This document shows, in pieces, positions 9,162 to 17,719 of a stretch of DNA of 64,000 bases; position 1 is the first letter of the stretch, and every line of letters starts with the position of its first letter. The notes under the pieces were generated by a model, which did not search any database, was not told the DNA's origin, and was given only the letters and a program-made list of their open reading frames with translations. The translations under genes and the position numbers were made by a program. The DNA comes from Sorangium aterium (GTDB lineage: Bacteria; Myxococcota_A; Polyangia; Polyangiales; Polyangiaceae), in NCBI RefSeq assembly GCF_028368935.1, contig NZ_JAQNDK010000002.1, positions 186,001 to 250,000 of the forward strand, written 5' to 3'.

Positions 9162-10846
9162 GACGGCTCCTCCTCGTCGGCGCTCGATAGCGCCAAGATG
9201 CTGTCGAAGCGATACCCCCGTGCGAGCTCGGCCACCGCCCCCGCGAGCTCCGCGTCCTCCGGCCGGAACCGATCGATCGTCGCCTGGACGGCCTTCGCGT
9301 CGAGCCGCGTCGCCGCCCGCCGGAGGTCCTTGCGGAGCGCGGCGGGCAGCCCGGCCGCCGCCCGGGCGAGGTCGACGGCCGGCGCCCCCTGGGCCGCGCC
9401 GGGCTCGGCGGCGCGCTCCTCGTACTCGAAGCGGGCCCCGAGGTGCTTCGTCAGGAGGCCGAGGATGTCCGCGTCGCGGAACGGCTTGCTCACGAAGTCG
9501 TCGCACCCCGCCTCCGCCGCGAGCGCCCGGTTCTGCTCGAACGCGCTCGCGGTCATCGCCACGACGACCGTCTCGTGCCCCCGCGGGCTCGACTTGATGC
9601 GGCTCGCCGTCTCGTAGCCGTCGAGCAGCGGCATGCGGAGATCGAGCAGGACGAGGTGCGGCGCCCACGTCTCCCACTGCGCCACAGCGCCGAGCCCGTT
9701 GGTCGCGCTGCGCGCCTCGATGCCCACCGCGTCGAGCAGCTTGAGCAGGCAGTGGCGCACGTCCCACCGGTCGTCGACGACGAGCACGCGGTACCTCGGC
9801 TGGCCCGGCGACAGCCCCACGGCCCGGAGCGCCGCCGGATGGCGCGCGGCGCCGCCGGCGCGCGCGTCGGGCGCGTCGACCAGCGACAGGCGCACGTCGA
9901 AGCGGAGCGTCGTCCCGCGGCCTGCCTGGCTCTCCACCCGGATGTCGCCCCCCATCATCCGCACGATGCGCCGGCTGATGTGCAGGCCGAGGCCCGTGCC
10001 CTCGCGCGACTGCCGCCCGGTCGCGGTCTGCGCGAACGCCTCGAAGAGCTCCGCGAGCTCCGCCTTGGCCATGCCCCGGCCGGTGTCCGCCACCTCGAAC
10101 GACACCCGCACCCGCCCCGCCGCGCCGTCGTGCGCGCCGCCCTCACGTACGCCGGTAGAGCGCCGCGCCGAGGCGCGCAGCGTGACCGACCCGCGGGGCG
10201 TGAACTTCAGCGCGTTGCCGAGCAGGTTGATCAGCACTTGCCGCAGCTTCCCCTCGTCGCCGTGGACGTGCCGCGGCACGTCCTGCGCCCGCTCCACCGT
10301 GAGCGTGAGGCCCCGCTTCTGGGCCTCGACAGCGAACATCTCCGAGAGCCCCGAGAGCGTGTCGTGGAGGTCGAACTCGGCGTCGACGAGCGTCATGCGG
10401 CCGGCCTCGATCTTCGCCATCTCGAGGATGTCGTTGACGAGGCCGAGCAGGTGCTCGCCGCTCTTGCAGATGACCGCGAGGTTCTCGCGGTGCCGGTCGG
10501 CGAGCGAGGGGTCGCGCTCCACGAGCTGCGCGAAGCCGAGGATCGAGTTGAGCGGGGTCCTGAGCTCGTGGCTCATGTTGGCGAGGAACGCGCTCTTCGA
10601 CCGGCTCGCGTTCATGGCCTCCTCCCTCGCCCTGCGCGCCTCCTCCTCGGCCCGCCGCGCCTCGGCGAGCTCCTCCACAAGCCGCTGCTCGGCGGCGCGG
10701 CTCACCGCGAGCTCCTGCGCCTTCCGCTCGAGCTCGCGCTCGCGGGCGTGGAGCCGCCGGCGGAGCGCCCAGAGGGCGACCAGAAAAAGGGTCCCGACGA
10801 CCACGAAGGCGGAGATCCCGACGACCTGCATGCGATGTGCCCCCAC
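9158..10846 (-). CDS. Hybrid sensor histidine kinase with C-terminal receiver domain
   Basis: 562 residues (557 if ATG 10831 is used). One membrane helix (residues about 8-28), then a coiled coil rich in Glu and Arg, then the HisKA domain with NMSHELRTPLN (His93). HATPase: N box LINLLGNALKF, G1 DTGRGMA, G2 GTGLGLHISRR. A receiver domain follows (RVLVVDD ... LVLLDLRMPLLDG ... SKPF), and a short helical tail that could be a degenerate Hpt-like segment. There is no extracytoplasmic sensor domain, so the signal is probably membrane-borne or cytoplasmic. It is the first gene of the pair with the response regulator-cyclase at 7992-9161, overlapping by four bases. Confidence 0.94.
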   Translation of the reverse strand: MGAHRMQVVGISAFVVVGTLFLVALWALRRRLHARERELERKAQELAVSRAAEQRLVEELAEARRAEEEARRAREEAMNASRSKSAFLANMSHELRTPLNSILGFAQLVERDPSLADRHRENLAVICKSGEHLLGLVNDILEMAKIEAGRMTLVDAEFDLHDTLSGLSEMFAVEAQKRGLTLTVERAQDVPRHVHGDEGKLRQVLINLLGNALKFTPRGSVTLRASARRSTGVREGGAHDGAAGRVRVSFEVADTGRGMAKAELAELFEAFAQTATGRQSREGTGLGLHISRRIVRMMGGDIRVESQAGRGTTLRFDVRLSLVDAPDARAGGAARHPAALRAVGLSPGQPRYRVLVVDDRWDVRHCLLKLLDAVGIEARSATNGLGAVAQWETWAPHLVLLDLRMPLLDGYETASRIKSSPRGHETVVVAMTASAFEQNRALAAEAGCDDFVSKPFRDADILGLLTKHLGARFEYEERAAEPGAAQGAPAVDLARAAAGLPAALRKDLRRAATRLDAKAVQATIDRFRPEDAELAGAVAELARGYRFDSILALSSADEEEPS

Positions 10847-11101
10847 CCGCCTCCTGCGCGGCGGGAAGGACCGGAGCGCCGATCCCGTCGGAAGGCAACG
10901 ATCAGGTTACAGGACTTCGGGGCAGCCCGTGGGGGCCCGATCGGCCGTGCCGCGCGGCTTTTGGCGGCGGAGCGGCGCGCTCGTCAGGCGGACCACGGAA
11001 CCATCGAACCAGGGATGGCCAATGCCAGAGGGGAAGGGGCGAACCCATGGAGCCCTCCGCCGCAGCGCGGCGCTCGGTTCTTTGCGGCGCGGGCCCATGC
11101 G

Positions 11102-12229
11102 CTACCGCGCGCCGCCGTCCGGCGTCGCCCGCGGGCGGGGTGTGACGACCGCGTCGGGCGGCGGCGGGCCGGCGTCTGCGTACGGCGGCGCGTCGCTGTC
11201 TCCCTGCGCGGGCGGCGGCCTGGGCGCCGGCGCGGGCTGACGGAGGCCGCGAAGCGAGGCGAGCCGATCGACGAGGACGCCGGCCTCCTCGGCCGACAGC
11301 TTGACGCGGGCGTGGAGCGCCTTGCCCTCGGCCGCGATCGCGATGCGCTCGAGCACGGACCCGAAGCCGACGAGCCGCGTCGCGAAGTCGGCCGCGCGCG
11401 CGTCGCGGGCCGCGCGCAGCTCCGCGCCGAGCGCGGCGCAGGGGGCCTCCGCGTCGCAGAGGACGGCGGCGTGGACGGCGATCTCGGGGCCGAGCGCGAC
11501 GCTGGCGCCGCCGGAGAGCAGGGACGCCGCGGGCGATCGGCTGGAGCCGCTCAGCGCGAGCTCGCGCCCGATCTCGGCGCGCTGCTCGGGCGTGAGCACC
11601 ACCGTGACGCGCGCCGCCCCCTCGCCCACGGCGCGGGCGATGGCGTCGTGCGCGCCGCTCGCGCCGACGTTGCCGGCGCGGCCTTCGGCGGCGTCGATCA
11701 TGGCGCGCAGGTACGCGCCCCCGCCGAGCAGGATCGGCCCCCCGGGGCGCACGGCGATCTCGCCGTGGCCCTCGGCGCTCGAGTCCCGCACCGCGCGGAA
11801 GTTGCCGATCCCGGCGACGACCGGCCGCCCGCCGCGGGCCTCGATGACCTTGGAGGCGCACGCGAGCAGCGCCTCGTCCTGCACCGCGCCGGCCGTGACC
11901 AGCCCGAAGTCGCCGCCCTCGCCCGCCGCCGGGATGGCGATCGCGACCTCGGTCAACGCGGCCACCGGGTCGAAGCCGCACACGTCGCGCACCTTGCCGA
12001 GCCCCGGGATCTCGCGCTCCTCGCGCAGGAACGAGGCGAACGCGGGAGAGGCGCGCAGGGCCGGGAGATCGAGCGTCGCGACGAGCATCGCGCCCGCGGG
12101 CACGGCGTCGAGCGCGCGCGGCGCGGCGGGCGGGCTCTCCCGCCGGCGGCCGAGGAGCCAGGCGACGCCGCCGCCGAGCAGGACCCCGACGAGCAGGAGG
12201 ACGAGGCCGTCTCTGGTCCGCGGCTGCAC
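11102..12229 (-). CDS. Membrane-anchored protein of unknown function
   Basis: 375 residues from GTG 12229. An N-terminal uncleaved anchor (LVLLLVGVLLGGGVAWLLG) is followed by a soluble domain that would lie outside the cytoplasm. Visible features are an opening GAMLVATLDLPALR, a mid-protein pattern of alternating strands and helices, and two cysteines close together (CDAEAPC). The tail is Pro/Asp-rich. I do not recognise a named family; the layout resembles DUF3352-like proteins, with low certainty. Neighbours are the histidine kinase (downstream, 255 bases away) and the hydroxylase-like gene upstream, both also on the minus strand. Confidence 0.7.
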   Translation of the reverse strand: MQPRTRDGLVLLLVGVLLGGGVAWLLGRRRESPPAAPRALDAVPAGAMLVATLDLPALRASPAFASFLREEREIPGLGKVRDVCGFDPVAALTEVAIAIPAAGEGGDFGLVTAGAVQDEALLACASKVIEARGGRPVVAGIGNFRAVRDSSAEGHGEIAVRPGGPILLGGGAYLRAMIDAAEGRAGNVGASGAHDAIARAVGEGAARVTVVLTPEQRAEIGRELALSGSSRSPAASLLSGGASVALGPEIAVHAAVLCDAEAPCAALGAELRAARDARAADFATRLVGFGSVLERIAIAAEGKALHARVKLSAEEAGVLVDRLASLRGLRQPAPAPRPPPAQGDSDAPPYADAGPPPPDAVVTPRPRATPDGGAR

Positions 12230-12387
12230 CCGCGACCCGTTAGCACACGGCCGCGGCGGACGCCCCGGCGCGCGCGCGCACCTCGCGCGCCCCGGCGGGG
12301 CGGAGGGCGCTGCGCAGGGCGCGCCCCTGCGTGGCGCTGCGCGCCCTTGCGTTGCGGCTGCGCGCGCGGTGCAGGCCGGCGCGGCGG

Positions 12388-13077
12388 CTACGCGCGCGGC
12401 GTAGGCCGGCGCGGCGGCGGCGACCAGCGCGTCCCGCGGACGAGATCGAACACGGGCACGGTCACGTTGAAGTTCCAGCGCTTCATGAGCCGGGGGTCAT
12501 GGTGCCGGCGGTGGTGCTCGCGGAGCCGCGCGAGCCCCGGGATCCGGTACACCGGGCTGCCCACTGGCAGGTGATACGCGAGGTGCAGCCACTCGTAGCT
12601 GACGAAGAACGCCATCGCCGTCGCGAGCCCGAGCAGCGCCGCGTCCCGCGAGAACAGGGCGCCCGCCGCCGCGGCGAGCGGCAGCAGCGAGGCGAGGACC
12701 AGGAGCGCCGAGGTGGGCGGCGTCAGCACCAGCCAGAGCTCGCGGGAGCTCCGCAGCGCCATGTCGTCGGCGGTGAAGGCGAGGTGGTGCTCGCGCTCGT
12801 GCCGCTCGCAGAGCGCGCCGAGCAGCGGCGCCCGCCGGTGCAGCACCGACCTGTGCGCCCACCACTCGAAGGCGAAGGCGAGCAGCAGCGTCGCCGGTAC
12901 AGCGAGGAGCTCGACGGCATCGACGGCGTCGAGCAGGCGCACCGCCGCCGCGAGCACGAGCGCGCCGAGCAGCGTGGGCGCCGCGAGGTGGAGCGCCGGG
13001 CGGTACCCGCGCGGGATCCGCGCCGCGATCTCCGCGCGCCGCCGCGACCGCGGCGAGGCCGGCTCGTTCACGACCAT
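12388..13077 (-). CDS. Fatty acid hydroxylase / sterol desaturase superfamily membrane protein
   Basis: 229 residues. Several hydrophobic helices (about residues 28-48, 55-72, 110-150) and the clustered histidines that bind a diiron centre in this superfamily: HRSVLHRR, HEREHH (residues about 87-92), EWLHLAYH and HHRRHH near the end. The family hydroxylates or desaturates lipid or carotenoid chains at the membrane face with oxygen. The substrate here cannot be told. The TAG stop sits at the junction of two 30-base tandem near-repeats (12358-12417), so the last residues are encoded inside a duplication. The length is normal for small members. Confidence 0.85.
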   Translation of the reverse strand: MVVNEPASPRSRRRAEIAARIPRGYRPALHLAAPTLLGALVLAAAVRLLDAVDAVELLAVPATLLLAFAFEWWAHRSVLHRRAPLLGALCERHEREHHLAFTADDMALRSSRELWLVLTPPTSALLVLASLLPLAAAAGALFSRDAALLGLATAMAFFVSYEWLHLAYHLPVGSPVYRIPGLARLREHHRRHHDPRLMKRWNFNVTVPVFDLVRGTRWSPPPRRPTPRA

Positions 13078-13094
13078 CGGAGACTATGAATTCT

Positions 13095-13144
13095 AAAAAA
13101 ACAGAACGCAAGCGCGGGCGAGGCCACGAGCGAGGGGGCGCGCT
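13095..13144 (-). terminator. Possible intrinsic terminator after the TatA-like gene
   Basis: Read on the minus strand, AGCGCG (13144-13139) pairs with CGCGCT (13116-13111) around a GC-rich loop. After a nine-base spacer it is followed by seven T (13101-13095). It begins at the stop codon of 13144-13341. The stem is short and the T run is offset, so this is moderate evidence only. Confidence 0.4.
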
Positions 13145-13341
13145 CAGCTTTCCTGGCGCTCTTCCTTCGGGTCCGCCTGTTCCGCGCCGTCCTCGGGCGC
13201 GCCGCCGTCCGTCGCGGGCGCTCCCCGCTCGAACAGCCCGCCGATGGCCTCACCGATGCGGCCGATCTTCGCGGCGAGCAGCACGACGATGAGCAGGAAG
13301 GCCGTCAGGGCGATCTCGTTGTGGGAAGCGCCGAGCACCAT
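13144..13341 (-). CDS. Small TatA-like membrane protein
   Basis: 65 residues. A single N-terminal helix (IALTAFLLIVVLLAAKIG) is followed at once by an amphipathic segment GRIGEAIGGLF, then an acidic, Ala/Glu-rich tail. This order (short periplasmic start, membrane helix, amphipathic helix, charged tail) is the TatA/TatB plan, where such subunits form the twin-arginine export pore. The usual FG hinge is not evident, so a Tat role is inference. No tatC lies nearby. The start ATG at 13341 has only a weak ribosome site. It could be just an unrelated single-pass peptide. Confidence 0.65.
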   Translation of the reverse strand: MVLGASHNEIALTAFLLIVVLLAAKIGRIGEAIGGLFERGAPATDGGAPEDGAEQADPKEERQES

Positions 13342-13652
13342 GCGTCGACGTCTACCACGCGGCGCCCGCAGCGGGGGGCGCCGCCGCGCGCGTGCGGGCG
13401 TGCGTCGATGCGCGGCGACGTCGACCTCGCGCTCGCGTCGCGGAGGTGATGTCGGCCGGGCGCTCCCAGCGCAGCAGGGGTGGAGACCTCGCCGCGCCGG
13501 CGGGGCCGTTGTGGAGGGAGCTGCGCTGCGCGGCGGGAACACGAGCGGGAACGCGAGCGGGCCGCGATCGCGTTTGACAGCCCGCCGACGACCGTCGAGA
13601 GTCCAGTCGATGCGGGCCCCTGGGCGCTGCTCCGCCGGGCCGCCGCCACGAG

Positions 13653-16472
13653 ATGACCGCCGTGTCCGAGCTCCGCGACGACTACGAAGCAGTGCACGCG
13701 CGCCCGCGCGAAGGCGCCGTCCTGCTGGCCGACGCGTCGGCCGACGGGGAGGCGATCGGCGCGGCGCTGCGCGGCCGGGGCTTCGAGGTGATCGCGGCGT
13801 CCATCGCCGAGCTCGACGCGCGCCTCGCGAGCGACGCGCCGCGGGTCGTGATCGTGGACATCGACGAGCCCGGCGCGATCGAGGCGCTCGAGCGCCTCTA
13901 CCTGCGGCCGGGCGGCGTCGCCGCGTCCGTGCTCCTCGTGGGGGATCCGGTCCGCTCGGCGGAGCTCGATCCCCAGCTGTTCGGGCAGGTCTTCGAGCGC
14001 CCGGTCGACACCGCCGAGCTCGCCGCGCACGTGAGCGCTGTCGCGGAGCCCGGGCGGTTCCGCGGGGAGCACGCCGTCGAGGCGCGCCTCGCGGCGGGCC
14101 TCCCGCTCGACAATGACGTCCCGTCGAACCCCGACTTCTCGAGCGATCTCGACCCGCTCGACGTCGGCTCGGTGCTGCCACCCCCGGAGGAGGACGGCGA
14201 CGAGGTCGGCCCGCGGCTCCTGCCGGCGCGCATCAGCCCGGAGCTCGAGGAGATCCTCGTCGCCGCCGAGCAGCGGGTCACGGCGAAGGCGCACCCGTCG
14301 AGCATCCCGGCGGCCGAGGAGGAGGTCGACCTGATGCTGTCGCCGGAGCTGCTCTCGGCCCTCGACGAGCCGCTGGATCCGGACGAGGACGAGCCGCGGA
14401 CCGGCGCGAGCGCGGCCGTCGCCCCGGTGCCCACCGGGTCGCCCTCGCAGCCGAGGACGAGCGAAGGCCCGTACGGCGTCGCGCCCGCTCCGCAGCCGGC
14501 GGCCACCCGCGCCGAGCACACGGGGCCCGGCGACTCCCTCGTCGAGCTCGCCGAGCCGGGCGACGAGCACGAGGACGACCTCGACGCCGAGCCCGCGCTC
14601 GACGGGGCGCACGCGACGAAGCGCGCCGGCCCCGAGCTCGCGGCGCTCTCGCTCGACAGGGAGGCGCACCTGCTCGGCAGGGAGGAGCGCGATCACGGCG
14701 GTCCCGCGCGCCGGAGCGGCGGCCGCGACGCCGCGCCGCCGACCCCGCGCGACGCGGGCCGGCCCCACGCCTTCGCGTCGCCGCCGCCGCGCCCCGAGCC
14801 CGCGTGGGATCGGTCGCCCTCGCCATCCCCCGCGCCGCGAGAGGAGCCCGCGTGGGACCGCGCCCTGCCTGGCCCCGCGCGCGGCGGCGAGGACGTCGAC
14901 TGGGCGCGCGCTCCGTCGGGTCGCCTCGAGCCGAGCGTGCGCCAGCGCATCACGGAGCCGCCGCCGCCCCGGTCGCGCGAGGGCCGGGAAGCGCGCGCGC
15001 CCGGCTTTCCGCCGCCGCCCCCTCCGGGCGTCGCGTTCGTGTCGCCTCCCTCGGTCGAGGTGCGGACCGCGCTGTTGCCGTCGGTCGGCAGGGCCGAGCC
15101 CGAGCCGCTGCCGTCTGTGCCGTCCCAGGCCCGCTCCGCCCCGGCGGGGCGCGCCCCTGCGCCTCCTGGCGTGCCCGTCCCGGCGAGCGCGGGCGCCGGC
15201 TCGCTCGGGCGCGGCCTCCTGGCGCCCAGCCCGCCTGCCGCTCCGAGCCCGGTCTCGCTCGGCCGCGGGCCCCTGCAAGCTCCGCCGTCCATGGCCATCT
15301 CCGGCGCGGCCCTGCGCGGGCCCGCGCCGCCTCCGCTGCCGCTCGTGCCGCCCGCGCCGGCCACGGTCAGCGCGGCCGTGCTCGGCCGCGCCATGGCGCC
15401 TGAGCCGGTCGACGAGGCGCCGAGCTCCGGCGGGGCCTCCTCGGCCACGGTGCTCGGCCCGGGCGACGCGCCGCGCGCGCTCGCCCGCGCGGTGGGCAGC
15501 CGCTCCTCCGGCGCCCTCGCGATCACGACCGAGGAGGGCGCGCGGCGCATCGTCCTGCACGAGGGCGATCTCGTCACCGCCGGCTCGAGCATCCCCGAGG
15601 AGACGCTGCTCGCCTTCCTTGTCGGGCGGGGCGACCTCGAGCGCGAGGTCGCGGCGCGGCTCGCGGGCAAGCTCCCCGCCTCGGGCCGGCACGCAGGCGC
15701 GGCGCTCATCGCGCACGGCCACCTCGGCCAGGACGACCTCTGGCCGGTGCTGCGCGCGCACGCCGAGTGGGTCATCGGCCACGTCGTGCTCGTCGAGGCG
15801 GGCACGTGCGACCTCGAGCCCGAGCCGCCGGGCCGCCTCAAGGCGGAGCCGAACGTCTTCGGCGGCGCCACCGGCGCCGAGGTCTTCGTCGAGACGATCC
15901 GCCGCGTGATCGCCCCCGAGGTCGCCCTGCGCCGCCTCGGCGGCCCGGGGGCGCGCCTCGACGACGGCGTCCGGCGCAACCTGCTCGGCGAGTGCGCGCT
16001 GCGGCGCGAGGAGGAGGAGCTCGTGCGCACCGCGCGCGGCCGCAGCGTCGGCGAGCTCGTGAGCGTGGCGGAGCCCGAGAACGCGAGCGTGCTCTACGCG
16101 CTCGTCTGCCTGGAGGTGCTCGACGTCCTCATCCCGCCGTCGATCACCGAGGCGCCGCCCCCGCCGGTGGAGGATCCGCTCGACGAGGAGGCGATCCGGC
16201 AGCGCGTCCGGGCGCGGCTCGCGCTGGTGGAGGACGGGGACTATTTCTCGATCCTCGGCATCCCGCGCGACGCGACGAACTACGAGATCCGCCGCGCGTA
16301 CCTCGCGCTGAGGAAGGCCTTCGAGCCCTCCACCCTGCTCACCGCCGCGACCGTGGACCTGCTCGACGACGTGCGGCTCGTCATCGAGGTGCTCGACGAG
16401 GCCTACGAGATCCTGCGCGAGCCGCACCGGCGCGAGCGGTACCGGCGGGCGATCGAGGCGGGGCCGCCGTAA
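13653..16472 (+). CDS. Large regulatory protein: receiver-like N-terminus, Pro-rich linker, DUF4388-like and degenerate DnaJ domains
   Basis: 939 residues. Residues about 20-130 fold like a receiver (GAVLLADASADGEAIGAAL, VVIVDID). A very long Pro/Ala/Arg-rich disordered stretch follows to about 600. Residues about 610-690 (RSSGALAITTEEGARRIVLHEGDLVTA) resemble the DUF4388/PATAN module found with signalling proteins. The C-terminus (YFSILGIPRDATNYEIRRAYLALRKAF ... LDEAYEILREPHRRERYRRA) is a J-domain whose HPD tripeptide, needed to stimulate DnaK, is missing. It is therefore more likely a scaffold than a DnaK co-chaperone. It is the first of three plus-strand genes. The DUF4388 label is tentative. 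Confidence 0.85.
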   Translation: MTAVSELRDDYEAVHARPREGAVLLADASADGEAIGAALRGRGFEVIAASIAELDARLASDAPRVVIVDIDEPGAIEALERLYLRPGGVAASVLLVGDPVRSAELDPQLFGQVFERPVDTAELAAHVSAVAEPGRFRGEHAVEARLAAGLPLDNDVPSNPDFSSDLDPLDVGSVLPPPEEDGDEVGPRLLPARISPELEEILVAAEQRVTAKAHPSSIPAAEEEVDLMLSPELLSALDEPLDPDEDEPRTGASAAVAPVPTGSPSQPRTSEGPYGVAPAPQPAATRAEHTGPGDSLVELAEPGDEHEDDLDAEPALDGAHATKRAGPELAALSLDREAHLLGREERDHGGPARRSGGRDAAPPTPRDAGRPHAFASPPPRPEPAWDRSPSPSPAPREEPAWDRALPGPARGGEDVDWARAPSGRLEPSVRQRITEPPPPRSREGREARAPGFPPPPPPGVAFVSPPSVEVRTALLPSVGRAEPEPLPSVPSQARSAPAGRAPAPPGVPVPASAGAGSLGRGLLAPSPPAAPSPVSLGRGPLQAPPSMAISGAALRGPAPPPLPLVPPAPATVSAAVLGRAMAPEPVDEAPSSGGASSATVLGPGDAPRALARAVGSRSSGALAITTEEGARRIVLHEGDLVTAGSSIPEETLLAFLVGRGDLEREVAARLAGKLPASGRHAGAALIAHGHLGQDDLWPVLRAHAEWVIGHVVLVEAGTCDLEPEPPGRLKAEPNVFGGATGAEVFVETIRRVIAPEVALRRLGGPGARLDDGVRRNLLGECALRREEEELVRTARGRSVGELVSVAEPENASVLYALVCLEVLDVLIPPSITEAPPPPVEDPLDEEAIRQRVRARLALVEDGDYFSILGIPRDATNYEIRRAYLALRKAFEPSTLLTAATVDLLDDVRLVIEVLDEAYEILREPHRRERYRRAIEAGPP

Positions 16473-16534
16473 GCGGCCGCGGGCGCGGGGAGGCGGCTCC
16501 GCGCACGCTGCAGGACGCGCCGCGGGCACGGTTG

Positions 16535-17257
16535 ATGAAGGCCGGCGCGGCTGTGCAATGCTCGCTCTCTCCCGGACCCGGACCGGCGGCGTCGACGGCG
16601 CCGCGCGCGGGCGAGCCGACGCGCTCCGGTCGATCGGCCGCGGCGGCGCTGATCGCCGCCCTCGCGCTCGCCCCGGGGTGCGTCCGCGAGGCGGCGAAGG
16701 AGGCGACCCACGGCACGCTCGAGGCGCTCGAGCGCGGCGCGCAGGACCGGGCCGGGCCCGCAGGAGGATCGGCCAAGAGGCCGGCCGAGGGCGCGCACGA
16801 GCGCGAGCGGCCGCTCGTGGGGGCCATCGTCCACGATGCGGTCCGGGCCGGCGCGGCGGAGATCGGGCGGCAGGCCGAGGGCCTGGAGCCGGTCATCGCG
16901 CAGACGAGCGAGGCTGTGAGCAGCGCCGTGATCGAGGGGGCCCTCCAGCACGACCGGGCGCTCGTCACCCTCGTCGAGCAGGGCACGGGCGCCGCGGCGA
17001 GGGCCGCGGCGCGCGAGGGGACGGAAGAGCTCATGGAGCAGCTCGCCGGGTGTCCCGCCGGCGACCCGGGCTGCTCGAGCGTCGCGATCGAGCGCGCGAG
17101 CCGCGCCGCCGCAACGGGCTTCGCGGACGGCCTGGGGAGGGCGATCCAGCCCTGGATCATCGGCCTCGCGTTCGGCGGGGGGTTCCTGCTGGCCGCGCTG
17201 CTCGCCGTCGCGATCGCGGTCGTCACGCGGCGGCACGAGCGCTCCGTCGCGCACTGA
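16535..17257 (+). CDS. Putative lipoprotein with C-terminal membrane helix
   Basis: 240 residues from ATG 16535. A long signal segment ends in a lipobox-like ALAPGC. The middle is Ala/Glu/Arg-rich helix with many small residues. A strong C-terminal helix (PWIIGLAFGGGFLLAALLAVAIAVV) is followed by a basic tail. Both ends could therefore be attached to membrane. No family is recognised. It follows the DnaJ-like gene by 62 bases and precedes the SnoaL-like gene by 41, so co-transcription is plausible. Confidence 0.65.
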   Translation: MKAGAAVQCSLSPGPGPAASTAPRAGEPTRSGRSAAAALIAALALAPGCVREAAKEATHGTLEALERGAQDRAGPAGGSAKRPAEGAHERERPLVGAIVHDAVRAGAAEIGRQAEGLEPVIAQTSEAVSSAVIEGALQHDRALVTLVEQGTGAAARAAAREGTEELMEQLAGCPAGDPGCSSVAIERASRAAATGFADGLGRAIQPWIIGLAFGGGFLLAALLAVAIAVVTRRHERSVAH

Positions 17258-17298
17258 GAGGTCCGCCCCTTGCAGGCGCCCGCACTGCAGGAGGCACC

Positions 17299-17682
17299 AT
17301 GTCCAAGGCGAGCGAGTTCATCGAAGCCCTGCATCGGATCGAGGAGAGCGGCGACGTCGAGCCCATGGCGCGGCTGTTCGCGCCCGACGCCGAGCTCAGC
17401 AACCCGACGGTCTCGAGGCCGCTCCACGGCCCCGACGGCGCCCGCAACTTCTGGCGCAGCTACCGGCACACCTTCGGCGAGGTGCGGTCGGAGTTCCGGT
17501 GCGTCGTCGAGTCGGACGAGGCCGCGATCCTCGAGTGGACGAGCCGTGGAAAGCTATCTCACGGAGGGGAGTTTTCGTACGACGGCGTGAGCGTCATCGA
17601 GCATCCGGCCGGCGCCATCAGGAGGTTCAAGGCGTACTTCGATCCGAGAGCCCTCGGGCTTCAGCTGGAGCACGCGGCGTAG
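17299..17682 (+). CDS. SnoaL-like / nuclear transport factor 2 family protein
   Basis: 127 residues. The start has a good ribosome site (AGGAGG, 5-6 bases upstream). The pattern of a small cone-shaped barrel is clear: LHRIEESGDVEPMARLFAPDAELSNP, then GPDGARNFWRSY, then EAAILEWTSRGKL and a final FKAYFDPRALG. Members include polyketide cyclases, isomerases and stress proteins, so the fold does not fix a reaction. The last codons and stop lie in the first copy of a 31-base tandem duplication (17658-17719). The Clp-like gene runs convergently and ends in the second copy. Confidence 0.85.
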   Translation: MSKASEFIEALHRIEESGDVEPMARLFAPDAELSNPTVSRPLHGPDGARNFWRSYRHTFGEVRSEFRCVVESDEAAILEWTSRGKLSHGGEFSYDGVSVIEHPAGAIRRFKAYFDPRALGLQLEHAA

Positions 17683-17719
17683 CGCCGCGCTTCAGCTGGA
17701 GCACGCGGCGTAGCGCCGC
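17658..17719. repeat. 31-base exact tandem duplication at a convergent gene junction
   Basis: Bases 17658-17688 are repeated exactly at 17689-17719. The first copy encodes the last residues and stop of the plus-strand gene; the second, read on the minus strand, encodes the last residues of the Clp-like gene, whose stop is at 17692-17694. Confidence 0.95.
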
